Shown piece by piece: positions 1 through 6,344 of a stretch of 6,344 nucleotides of DNA (position 1 is the first letter of the stretch; each line of letters begins with the position of its first letter). A program made the translations under genes and the position numbers. The DNA is from Negativicoccus succinicivorans. Its GTDB lineage: Bacteria > Bacillota > Negativicutes > Veillonellales > Negativicoccaceae. The notes below the pieces were generated by a model, which worked only from the letters and a program-made list of their open reading frames with translations, ran no database searches and was not told where the DNA came from. The stretch covers positions 1 through 6,344 of the forward strand of contig NZ_JAHAHH010000074.1 of assembly GCF_018373335.1 (NCBI RefSeq), written 5' to 3'.

Positions 1-1961
1 GTAATGCCGAGTTTCTCCGCTTTTGCCAGTTTGCTGCCGGCATCTTCCCCCGCCACGACCAGGGTTGTTTTACTGCTGACGGAGCTTGCCACCTCGCCGC
101 CCTGCGCAACGATCAGATCCGCTGCTTGCGTGCGATTAAAGCGGGTCAGCTTTCCCGTTAAAACTACTTTTTCACCGCTAAAAATACCGTCCGCTGCCGG
201 TTCACTTACTTCTTCATCGGTAACTACGCCGAGGTCTTGTAATTTATGAATAAATGCAATGGATTGCGGCATTTGTAAATACGTATATAAACTCTCGGCA
301 ATCGTTTCCCCGATGCCGTCCACCGTCGCCAACTCCTGCGGTGTCGCCGTTTGTAATTTTTCATACGTCGGATATGCGGCCGCAAGCAGGCGAGCCGCTT
401 TCGTGCCGACATAGCGGATACCGAGTGCAAACAATAAGCGCGCCAGTCCGCGTTCCTTGGTTTCGGCAATCGCGTTCACCAGGTTTTCCGCGCGCTTTTT
501 TCCGAACCGTGGCAACTCTACGAGATCTTCCACGCGCAACGTATATAAATCCGCCGCGTCATGCAATAAGTCGTGCTCCAACAACAAGTCAATCACTTTG
601 GGGCCGACGCCGTCCATATTCATCGCTTGGCGAGACGCGAAATGAATTAATTTTTCCCGCAGAATCCCCGGACAGCTCGGATTTTGGCAACGGTACGCCA
701 CCTCTCCGGGAATGCGTGTCACGTCACTGCCGCATACCGGACACTGGTGCGGCATCACAAATGCCGATTCACTGCCGTCACGGTCCTCGGTAATGACGCG
801 AATAACCTCGGGAATGATTTCTCCTGCTTTGTGAATCAAAACCGTGTCCCCGACGCGAATATCCTTTTCCGCAATGTAGTCCGCGTTGTGCAACGTCGCA
901 CGGCGTACCACCGTACCCACGAGCGACACCGGTTCCAAATCCGCCGACGGTGTCAGCACGCCGGTGCGTCCGAGCGTCACGATGATATCCGTCACTTTGG
1001 TTTTCGCTTCTTCCGGCGGATACTTGTACGCAATCGCCCACCGCGGCGCTTTAGCCGTGTACCCGAGAGCGCGTTGCTGCGCGAAATCATTGACCTTAAT
1101 GACCAAGCCGTCGGTATCGTACGCCAAATCTCGCCGCGCCGTCTCCCAACGCTTGATTTCCGCGCCGATCTCTTCCACAGAATGCCAGAGGTGATAGTTC
1201 GGATTGACGGAAAAGCGATACTTTTGCAGTGTTTCCAATAACTCACGTTGTGACGTAATGCCGGTTTCTTCCGCATTGCCGATGGCGTATGCAAAGAAAT
1301 CCAGTTTGCGCGCCGCGGTCACGCGCGGATCCAGCTGACGCAGCGAACCCGCGGCCGCGTTGCGACAGTTGGCAAACGGCGCTTCTCCATTTTCATCACG
1401 AGCCTCATTGAGCTCGACAAACGCCCGGCGCGGCATATATACTTCCCCACGAATGTCCAATCGCGCCGGCGCATTTTTTATAAACAACGGTAACGAACGA
1501 ATCGTCTTTACATTGGCGGTAACATCTTCACCAACTTCACCGTCACCGCGCGTCACGCACTGCGTCAAATGGCCGTTTTCATAAATCAGATTAATCGCCA
1601 GCCCGTCAATTTTAAGCTCGGTGACGTATTCTACTTGTGCAGTGCTGCCTAAGCGTTCCTGAATGCGTTTAGCGAACGCATTGACTTCACCAATGCTGAA
1701 CGCGTTAGCCAAGCTGTATAAGGGAAACTGATGCGTTACTTTACTAAACGCCCCCGATGGTGCCGCCCCGACGCGTTGTGTCGGTGAGTCCGGCGTAATC
1801 AATTCCGGATGCGCTGTTTCCAACTCGACCAATTCCCGATACAACTTATCAAATTCAAAATCGCTGATTTCCGGCTGATCAAGCACATAGTATAAATAGC
1901 TGTGGTGTTGTAACGTTTCGCGCAATTCCCGTGCGCGTTCAGCGGCAGTTTTCTCAACCAT
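1..1961 (-). CDS. ligA: NAD+-dependent DNA ligase LigA (3' end cut by window edge)
   Basis: LigA seals 5'-phosphate/3'-OH nicks in duplex DNA using NAD+, joining Okazaki fragments and finishing repair. 653 codons are visible. All family domains appear in order: the NMN-binding Ia domain (about residues 5-60), the nucleotidyltransferase domain with nucleophile motif KIDG (Lys117), RGEVYM (171-176), DGLVIKVN (284-291) and the WAIAYKYP block (308-315), an OB fold (about 320-400), a four-Cys zinc finger (C407, C410, C425, C430), helix-hairpin-helix repeats (about 440-575) and a BRCT domain (from about 592). By comparison with E. coli LigA (671 aa), only the last 15-20 residues are missing past the left edge. 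The ATG at 1961 is chosen because a good Shine-Dalgarno sits 6 nt upstream and the N-terminus aligns with the family. The gene follows pcrA after 3 nt, so the two are probably co-transcribed. One oddity is Phe37 where E. coli has the NMN-contacting Tyr35. The reading frame is intact throughout. Confidence 0.98.
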   Translation of the reverse strand, partial: MVEKTAAERARELRETLQHHSYLYYVLDQPEISDFEFDKLYRELVELETAHPELITPDSPTQRVGAAPSGAFSKVTHQFPLYSLANAFSIGEVNAFAKRIQERLGSTAQVEYVTELKIDGLAINLIYENGHLTQCVTRGDGEVGEDVTANVKTIRSLPLFIKNAPARLDIRGEVYMPRRAFVELNEARDENGEAPFANCRNAAAGSLRQLDPRVTAARKLDFFAYAIGNAEETGITSQRELLETLQKYRFSVNPNYHLWHSVEEIGAEIKRWETARRDLAYDTDGLVIKVNDFAQQRALGYTAKAPRWAIAYKYPPEEAKTKVTDIIVTLGRTGVLTPSADLEPVSLVGTVVRRATLHNADYIAEKDIRVGDTVLIHKAGEIIPEVIRVITEDRDGSESAFVMPHQCPVCGSDVTRIPGEVAYRCQNPSCPGILREKLIHFASRQAMNMDGVGPKVIDLLLEHDLLHDAADLYTLRVEDLVELPRFGKKRAENLVNAIAETKERGLARLLFALGIRYVGTKAARLLAAAYPTYEKLQTATPQELATVDGIGETIAESLYTYLQMPQSIAFIHKLQDLGVVTDEEVSEPAADGIFSGEKVVLTGKLTRFNRTQAADLIVAQGGEVASSVSSKTTLVVAGEDAGSKLAKAEKLGI

Positions 1962-1964
1962 GGC

Positions 1965-4166
1965 TTACTCCTTTGTTAAAGGTGCGAATTTTACCATTAC
2001 CAGGCGCACCTGCCGGCCCGGAAATTCTAATTTTAATTGCATGCGTTCGCCTTCACCGCGCACTTCCACCACCGTACCGAGCCCCCACTTCGTATGGCGC
2101 GCCCGATCGCCGACCCGCCAGTCATAGCGAGCGTTAACCTTACCTTTCGGTGCGGTGACACCGACAGCAGCATTGCTGACTACACGTTGGCCGGTTCGTT
2201 TCGCCCGGTCGGCCTGTCCCCAACGGATACGGTTTTTATTTTCTTTCTTCTCCACCAGATCTTCAGGGATTTCACCGACAAAACGACTCACCAAGTACGG
2301 ATTGGTGCTGCCGAACACAGTGCGGGAGCTGGCGTGCGTCAAATATAAAATTTTTTCCGCACGCGTGATCCCGACGTAGCATAAGCGCCGTTCTTCTTCC
2401 AATTCATCCGGCGCGAAAAGCGTCCGCGCATGCGGGAAAAGTCCTTCATCCATACCGATCAAAAAGACGATGGGAAATTCCAAACCTTTGGCGCTGTGCA
2501 ACGTCATCAAGGTAACCTTTTCGCTACTTTCTTCAAATGTATCGACGTCATTTACCAGCGCGACCTGTTCCAAAAAGCCTTGCAACGTGGGCTCTTCCGT
2601 TTCATCTTCGTAGGTTTTGGCAACGGACACCAATTCGCCGATGTTCTCGACGCGGCTTTGCGCGCGCGGATCCGTATCATTCAACAGACTGGTAATCAAT
2701 TCGGTATGCGCCAACACCGCTTCCAATAAGTCGGTAACGTTTTCGGTCGTCGCCGTATTCATCAATTCCAACATCAAAACACTGAAAGCACTCAGCTTTT
2801 TGCGCGTACCGGCATTTAACGACTCAATTCCGTCCGCGGCCATAATCATTTCAAACAATGACACGCCCTGTAACCGCGCGGCGTCCTTAACGCGACTCAC
2901 CGTAGTGGTGCCGATACCGCGCTTGGGAACATTGATAATGCGTTCCACGCTGACATCGTCGCGCGGATTTTGCAACACTTTTAAATACGCCAACACATCT
3001 TTGATTTCCTGGCGATCGTAAAAGCGCGTCCCCCCGACAATGGTATAGGCGATACCGCGTCGTACCAACGCTTCTTCCATAGCGCGCGACTGCGCATTGG
3101 TGCGGTACAACACCGCCATATCGCCGTATTTCGCGGGAGTTTCACTCACCAGACGCTGCATTTCACCGGCGCAAAACTGCGCTTCGTCCGTTTCGGAAAC
3201 CGCTTCGTAGTAGTAAATCGGCTCGCCATCCGCCTGATCCGTCCAAAGATTTTTGCTGGGGCGGTGCTCATTATTTTCAATGACATGATTAGCCGCATTC
3301 AAAATTGTCTGCGTCGAACGATAATTCTGCTCGAGTTTCAATACTTTCGCCCGCGGATAATCCCGTTGAAAATCAATAATATTCTGCACATCGGCGCCGC
3401 GCCATGAGTAAATACTCTGGTCCACATCGCCGACCACGCAAAGATTTTGCTCGGGGCCGACCAGCATTTGGGTCAGAACGTATTGTGCGTGGTTGGTATC
3501 CTGATACTCATCGATCAAAATATAACGAAAGCGGTTCTGATACGCCTTACGCACATCCGCATGACGTTGCAAAATAACCGCCGGCAGTAGCAACAGATCA
3601 TCGAAATCCAACGCATTGTTGGCTTGCAATATCGCTTCATAGCGAGCGTAAACTTCAGCGGCTTTTTCCGCAAAGAAATCGTCCGCCGCTTCTTGCGCCG
3701 CCCGCGCGTTTTGCAAATTATTTTTCGCATTGGAAATGCGCGCCTGTAACGCATTCGGCGCAAACTGCTTATCGTCGAGGTTCATCTCTTTTAAAATGCC
3801 TTTGACGACCTGTTGGCTGTCTTGCGCATCATAGATCGTGAATTGACGCGTATACGGCGGTATAACATCGATTTCGCGCCGTAAAAAGCGCGCGCCAAAC
3901 GAGTGGAAAGTGCTGATCCACATATGGTCCGCCGACGCTCCCACTAATTTTTTCACGCGCTCTTTCATTTCCTTCGCCGCTTTATTGGTAAAGGTAATCG
4001 CCAAAATTTCCTGCGGCGAAATCCCCTGCTCCAGCATGTACGCAATGCGACTGGTCAAGGCTTTGGTTTTGCCCGAACCGGCGCCCGCCAAAATCAAAAC
4101 CGGACCTTGAATCGTTTGCACGCCTTCGCGCTGCTTCTCGTTCAATGAAGTAAAGTAATCTGTCAT
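1965..4166 (-). CDS. pcrA: ATP-dependent DNA helicase PcrA (UvrD/Rep family)
   Basis: PcrA is the essential 3'-5' superfamily 1 helicase of Gram-positive-type bacteria, acting in repair, in removal of RecA filaments and in replication-transcription conflicts. The 733-residue length is normal for the family. Visible motifs: Q-motif region LNEKQREGV (8-16), Walker A AGAGSGKT (Lys33), motif Ia TFTNKAAKEM (58-67), Walker B DEYQD (219-223), motif III with QSIYSWRGA (250-258), motif IV QNYRS (Arg283), motif V TLHSAKGLEFP (555-565) and motif VI CYVGITRA (596-603, Arg602 as likely arginine finger). A charged linker (about 636-665) leads to a C-terminal Tudor-like segment (about 683-730, with WGLGTV), which in PcrA contacts RNA polymerase. 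The ATG at 4166 is preferred over an in-frame TTG at 4178 because GGGAGA lies 5 nt upstream and would otherwise be coding. It is immediately downstream of a terminator and upstream of ligA. UvrD is the nearest alternative name; the ligA neighbour favours PcrA. Confidence 0.97.
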   Translation of the reverse strand: MTDYFTSLNEKQREGVQTIQGPVLILAGAGSGKTKALTSRIAYMLEQGISPQEILAITFTNKAAKEMKERVKKLVGASADHMWISTFHSFGARFLRREIDVIPPYTRQFTIYDAQDSQQVVKGILKEMNLDDKQFAPNALQARISNAKNNLQNARAAQEAADDFFAEKAAEVYARYEAILQANNALDFDDLLLLPAVILQRHADVRKAYQNRFRYILIDEYQDTNHAQYVLTQMLVGPEQNLCVVGDVDQSIYSWRGADVQNIIDFQRDYPRAKVLKLEQNYRSTQTILNAANHVIENNEHRPSKNLWTDQADGEPIYYYEAVSETDEAQFCAGEMQRLVSETPAKYGDMAVLYRTNAQSRAMEEALVRRGIAYTIVGGTRFYDRQEIKDVLAYLKVLQNPRDDVSVERIINVPKRGIGTTTVSRVKDAARLQGVSLFEMIMAADGIESLNAGTRKKLSAFSVLMLELMNTATTENVTDLLEAVLAHTELITSLLNDTDPRAQSRVENIGELVSVAKTYEDETEEPTLQGFLEQVALVNDVDTFEESSEKVTLMTLHSAKGLEFPIVFLIGMDEGLFPHARTLFAPDELEEERRLCYVGITRAEKILYLTHASSRTVFGSTNPYLVSRFVGEIPEDLVEKKENKNRIRWGQADRAKRTGQRVVSNAAVGVTAPKGKVNARYDWRVGDRARHTKWGLGTVVEVRGEGERMQLKLEFPGRQVRLVMVKFAPLTKE
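1968..1973 (-). promoter_or_regulatory. Shine-Dalgarno site for ligA, inside the end of pcrA
   Basis: The minus strand reads AAGGAG, then TAAGCC, then ATG. The AAGGAG forms the last two pcrA codons (Lys-Glu), and the pcrA stop codon lies between it and the ligA start. A 6-nt spacer and a perfect core support the ligA start. The overlap suggests that ribosomes finishing pcrA help to start ligA. Confidence 0.85.
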
Positions 4167-4170
4167 CCGT

Positions 4171-4176
4171 TCTCCC
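4171..4176 (-). promoter_or_regulatory. Shine-Dalgarno site that fixes the pcrA start
   Basis: The minus strand reads GGGAGA, a spacer of about 5 nt (ACGG with flanking A), then ATG at 4166. The site decides against the in-frame TTG at 4178, which would sit upstream of it. It lies directly after the T-run of the preceding terminator, so the terminator hairpin almost touches the ribosome-binding site. Confidence 0.75.
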
Positions 4177-4179
4177 AAG

Positions 4180-4207
4180 AAAAAAAGGTTGCCGGAGCAA
4201 CCTTTTT
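4180..4207 (-). terminator. Intrinsic terminator after ppaC, abutting the pcrA ribosome-binding site
   Basis: On the minus strand an 11-bp perfect stem, AAAAAGGTTGC pairing with GCAACCTTTTT, encloses a TCCG loop (4193-4196) and runs into TTTTTTTCTT. The left arm starts within the ppaC stop codon (4206-4208). The A and T tracts are symmetric, so it could also terminate plus-strand transcripts, although no plus-strand gene is present to need it. Its position directly in front of pcrA is discussed in the findings. Confidence 0.88.
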
Positions 4208-5129
4208 ATAATGCCCCCAGCAGTGGCGGAGCGACCTGTTTTTTACGCGACATCACGCCCGGCAAATGCAATGTTTGCGCGTTGCCTTTGACCTGAAACG
4301 CCGCTTCGATCGCGGTTTCCACCTGACTGGTGTACAGCAGATCCGTCGATTCCTCTAAAATATCCGTGACCATTAAAAAGGATGCCTCATAATTATGGGC
4401 GGCGCGATCTTCTTCCAGCAAGCGTAAAAGCTCGTCGCGTTGCGCCAAAATCGGTTGCGTATCCATGACGGAAAGCTGAGCAATACTGAATGTTCCTTTT
4501 TTGCCATCAAATTCTTTTTTATCGGTCAGGACCAATTCCGCTGCCGTTTTGTCGGAAAGATCAGCACCGGCTTTGAGCATGTCCATGCCGTATTTTTCAT
4601 AATCGACGTCGGCGATTTGCGCCAATTCTTGCACGGCTTTACGGTCCCGTTCCGTGCACGTCGGCGAGCGGAACAACAGGGTATCGGAAATAATCGCCGA
4701 CAGCATCAAGCCCGCCATTTGTCGCGGAATTTCAATGTCGCACTGCTGATAGAGCGAATATAAAATCGTCCCCGTGCAGCCGACCGGTTCAATGCGTATT
4801 AAAATCGGCTGATCCGTCGTGAAATCGCCGAGGCGATGGTGGTCAATCAATCCCTGCACATCCGCTTCGGGCATCCCGTCTACGGCTTGCTTGCTTTCAT
4901 TGTGATCGACTAAATACATCGGCTGACCGGCTTCTACCCGCGTCACCAGCTCCGGCGCTTCGCTGCCGAAGTAATTCAATGCAAATGCCGTTTCTTTATT
5001 GATTTCGCCGGCGCGAATCGCTTTGGCTTCTTTCCCCTGCGCCCGTAACCAGTGAGCGCAAACCAATGCGGAACAGATCGTATCCGTATCCGGACTCTTA
5101 TGGCCCGACACTAAAATCATTTCTGCCAT
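4206..5129 (-). CDS. ppaC: Manganese-dependent (family II) inorganic pyrophosphatase
   Basis: This cytoplasmic enzyme hydrolyses pyrophosphate to two phosphates, pulling forward DNA, RNA and aminoacyl-tRNA synthesis. The 307-residue protein shows the DHH phosphoesterase fold followed by a DHHA2 domain. Metal-binding positions match the B. subtilis enzyme closely: H10, D14 and D16 in GHKSPDTD, D75 in LVDHNES, the DHH at 96-98 (H97), and D149 in ISDTLLF. The substrate-binding SRKKQV motif is at 294-299. There is no inserted CBS pair, so this is the short, non-nucleotide-regulated form. The start at 5129 has a GAGGTG Shine-Dalgarno 5 nt upstream, and the N-terminus aligns with the family. The gene appears monocistronic, with its own promoter upstream and a strong terminator starting in its stop codon. 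All key residues are present and nothing looks degraded. Confidence 0.97.
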   Translation of the reverse strand: MAEMILVSGHKSPDTDTICSALVCAHWLRAQGKEAKAIRAGEINKETAFALNYFGSEAPELVTRVEAGQPMYLVDHNESKQAVDGMPEADVQGLIDHHRLGDFTTDQPILIRIEPVGCTGTILYSLYQQCDIEIPRQMAGLMLSAIISDTLLFRSPTCTERDRKAVQELAQIADVDYEKYGMDMLKAGADLSDKTAAELVLTDKKEFDGKKGTFSIAQLSVMDTQPILAQRDELLRLLEEDRAAHNYEASFLMVTDILEESTDLLYTSQVETAIEAAFQVKGNAQTLHLPGVMSRKKQVAPPLLGAL

Positions 5130-5133
5130 TTTG

Positions 5134-5140
5134 TCACCTC
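5134..5140 (-). promoter_or_regulatory. Shine-Dalgarno site for ppaC
   Basis: The minus strand reads GAGGTGA about 4-5 nt before the ATG at 5129, a strong match to the anti-SD complement. It confirms the chosen start. Confidence 0.8.
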
Positions 5141-5169
5141 ATCATTTGAATTAAAATATTCTGCTATTT

Positions 5170-5198
5170 ATTATACCATGAAGCACGTTGGCATTCAG
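5170..5198 (-). promoter_or_regulatory. Housekeeping sigma-type promoter of ppaC with extended -10
   Basis: On the minus strand a perfect TATAAT lies at 5175-5170, preceded by TGG (5178-5176), giving an extended -10 (TGnTATAAT). The best -35 at 17-bp spacing is CTGAAT (5198-5193), only 3 of 6 matches to TTGACA, which fits an extended -10 promoter that depends less on its -35. The expected start point is near 5163, giving a leader of roughly 34 nt before the ppaC ATG. That is too short for a riboswitch. Confidence 0.75.
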
Positions 5199-5230
5199 AA
5201 AAAGAGCCCGTCAAATGACCGGCTCTTTTT
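5199..5230 (-). terminator. Intrinsic terminator after the RND transporter gene
   Basis: On the minus strand a 10-bp stem, AAAAAGAGCC pairing with GGCTCTTTTT, encloses a 12-nt apical part (5209-5220) that can itself pair GTC with GAC. The T-run ends at 5199, immediately before the weak -35 of the ppaC promoter. The stem begins 2 nt after the RND stop codon. The A/T symmetry makes it potentially bidirectional. Confidence 0.87.
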
Positions 5231-5232
5231 TC

Positions 5233-6344
5233 TTATTCCTTGCTTTTTTTGCTGTCGTTACCGATGCTTTCAATCGCAACGAAGAGCATCGGAATCATAA
5301 AGATTCCCAGCGCCGTCGCCGTCAACATGCCGAAGACGACTGTCGTGCCCATTTCACTGCGCGAAACACTGCCCGCGCCGGTAGAAAGCGCCAACGGTAA
5401 ACAACCCAAAATAAATGCCAATGAAGTCATCAGGATCGGGCGCAAACGAATTTTGGAAGCCTCGATGGCTGCTTTGACGTGATCCATACCGTGATCTACA
5501 CGGATTTTGGCGTATTCCACGATCAAAATCGCGTTTTTCGCGGCTAACCCGATAATCGTCAGCAGACCGATTTGGAAGTAAATGTCATTGTTGATGTTAA
5601 AGAGCCAGCCGAAGAAAGCCACGCCCAAGAATCCAGCCGGTACCGAAAGAAGTACGGAAAACGGAATTTTCCAGCTCTCATACAAAGCGGCCAGCGAAAG
5701 GAATACGAACAACAGTGCCAATGACATAACGTACAGCATTTGGTTGCCCGCTTTGATTTCCTGCGCCGACTGGTCCGCAAATTCAAACCCGTAGCCGGAG
5801 GGTAAGACTTCTGCCGCTACTTCCTGCAACGCTTGGAGCGCTTGGCCAGAACTGTAGCCGTTCGCCGCATTACCGCCCACTTTGATCGCCGGGAAATTAT
5901 TATAGCGAGTCAAAATAGCGACCGACCCGCGTTGTTCCGGCGTAATAAACGAACTCAACGGCAGCATCTCGCCTCGCTGATTACGTACCGTCAATTCACG
6001 ATTGGCATTCGGCGACATTCGGAATTCCTGATCCGCTTGCGCGATCACTTTATAGCTCTTACCGAACGCGGAGAAATCGTTAATCTGCGTGCCGCCGTAG
6101 AACATGGAAAGCGCCGTATTGATATCGGAAACGTTAACGCCGGAGCGTGCCGCTTTGTCGCGATCTACATTAAAGTGGTACGCCGGCGTGTCCATGCGGA
6201 ACGTCGTATATGCCGAAGCGATTTCGGGTCGTTGATTGACTTTAGCCAAAAATTGCTGCGCGACTTCAAACATTTTCTCCGTACTGTCGCCGCTGCGATT
6301 TTGCAAGTACATCGTGAACCCGCCGGTCGCCCCCAGTCCCGGAA
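5233..6344 (-). CDS. RND multidrug efflux transporter, HAE1 (AcrB-like) family, C-terminal part
   Basis: Members of this family are inner-membrane trimers that expel drugs and other amphiphiles by proton antiport, together with a periplasmic adaptor and an outer-membrane channel. Only the last 369 residues are in the window, about a third of the usual 1,030-1,050; the start is beyond the right edge. The fragment opens in the periplasmic porter domain (PGLGATGGF), then the docking domain (VSDINTALSMFYGGTQINDF), then five hydrophobic helices matching TM8-TM12 of AcrB. The proton-relay signature GLAAKNAILIVEYAK in TM10 carries the Lys equivalent to AcrB K940 (fragment residue 269). IRLRPILMTSLAFILG supplies equivalents of R971 (299) and T978 (306). 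The tail is short and charged (NDSKKSKE). The reading frame is intact, so the pump is probably functional. Adaptor and outer-membrane partners, if linked, lie outside the window. Substrate cannot be inferred. Confidence 0.95.
   Translation of the reverse strand, partial: PGLGATGGFTMYLQNRSGDSTEKMFEVAQQFLAKVNQRPEIASAYTTFRMDTPAYHFNVDRDKAARSGVNVSDINTALSMFYGGTQINDFSAFGKSYKVIAQADQEFRMSPNANRELTVRNQRGEMLPLSSFITPEQRGSVAILTRYNNFPAIKVGGNAANGYSSGQALQALQEVAAEVLPSGYGFEFADQSAQEIKAGNQMLYVMSLALLFVFLSLAALYESWKIPFSVLLSVPAGFLGVAFFGWLFNINNDIYFQIGLLTIIGLAAKNAILIVEYAKIRVDHGMDHVKAAIEASKIRLRPILMTSLAFILGCLPLALSTGAGSVSRSEMGTTVVFGMLTATALGIFMIPMLFVAIESIGNDSKKSKE

Noticed and set aside
254..793. Plus-strand open frame of 179 codons
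   Set aside because: It lies wholly antisense to ligA, whose frame is continuous and full of family motifs. Its translation is Arg/Pro/Ser-rich with no recognisable domain, and there is no Shine-Dalgarno.
684..1241. Plus-strand open frame of 185 codons
   Set aside because: Antisense to the catalytic and OB regions of ligA. The composition is Arg/His-rich, typical of a shadow frame, with no RBS or domain.
1..1961. ligA as a truncated pseudogene, because it has no stop codon here
   Set aside because: The frame is open to the window edge and the BRCT domain is still in progress at the family-expected position, so the missing end is due to the window boundary.
4167..4178. In-frame TTG start for pcrA four codons upstream of the ATG
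   Set aside because: Using it would place the GGGAGA Shine-Dalgarno inside the coding region and leave the TTG directly on the terminator T-run with no RBS. The ATG at 4166 has correct SD spacing.
4440..4763. Plus-strand open frame of 107 codons opposite ppaC
   Set aside because: Shadow of the well-supported pyrophosphatase gene. No family resemblance and no promoter seen.
5130..5200. Riboswitch or structured leader upstream of ppaC
   Set aside because: The predicted leader from about 5163 to 5130 is only around 34 nt, AT-rich and without evident structure. The only hairpin in the gap belongs to the upstream terminator.
1..6344. CRISPR array, tRNA/rRNA, insertion sequence, phage or defence genes
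   Set aside because: About 97% of the window is accounted for by four housekeeping or transport genes. I saw no direct-repeat array, terminal inverted repeats, transposase motifs or tRNA-like clover-leaf in the intergenic gaps.

Overview
The window comes from a bacterial chromosome. All four genes lie on the minus strand, so transcription runs from high to low coordinates. In transcription order they are: the C-terminal third of an inner-membrane RND multidrug efflux transporter (5' end beyond position 6344), a manganese-dependent family II inorganic pyrophosphatase (ppaC), the UvrD/Rep-type DNA helicase PcrA, and the NAD+-dependent DNA ligase LigA (cut by the left edge about 15-20 codons before its expected end). 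Coding density is about 97% and no plus-strand gene is supported.

The pcrA-ligA pair, a PcrA with a Tudor-like C-terminal tail, a DHH/DHHA2 pyrophosphatase and strong purine-rich Shine-Dalgarno sites all point to a Firmicute. G+C is around one half by eye. An HAE1-type RND pump normally works with an outer-membrane channel, so the best single guess is a diderm Firmicute, for example a Negativicute of the Veillonella/Megasphaera/Selenomonas type. This is inference from gene content; the genus cannot be read from the window.

Layout: the RND gene stops at 5233 and is followed at once by a hairpin/T-run terminator (5199-5230). A sigma-A-type promoter with an extended -10 (5170-5198) then drives ppaC (5129-4206). 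A second strong intrinsic terminator (4180-4207) begins inside the ppaC stop codon and ends one base before the pcrA Shine-Dalgarno. pcrA (4166-1965) and ligA (1961 to the left edge) are separated by 3 nt, and the ligA ribosome-binding site lies inside the last pcrA codons, so they are very probably co-transcribed and translationally coupled.

Functionally, pcrA-ligA is a replication/repair pair (unwinding and nick sealing). PpaC removes the pyrophosphate released by polymerases and other biosynthetic reactions, and has its own promoter. The RND pump is an unrelated upstream transcription unit. I see no previously undescribed system. The point most worth a second look is the ppaC-pcrA junction, where a terminator leaves no room for a conventional pcrA promoter.
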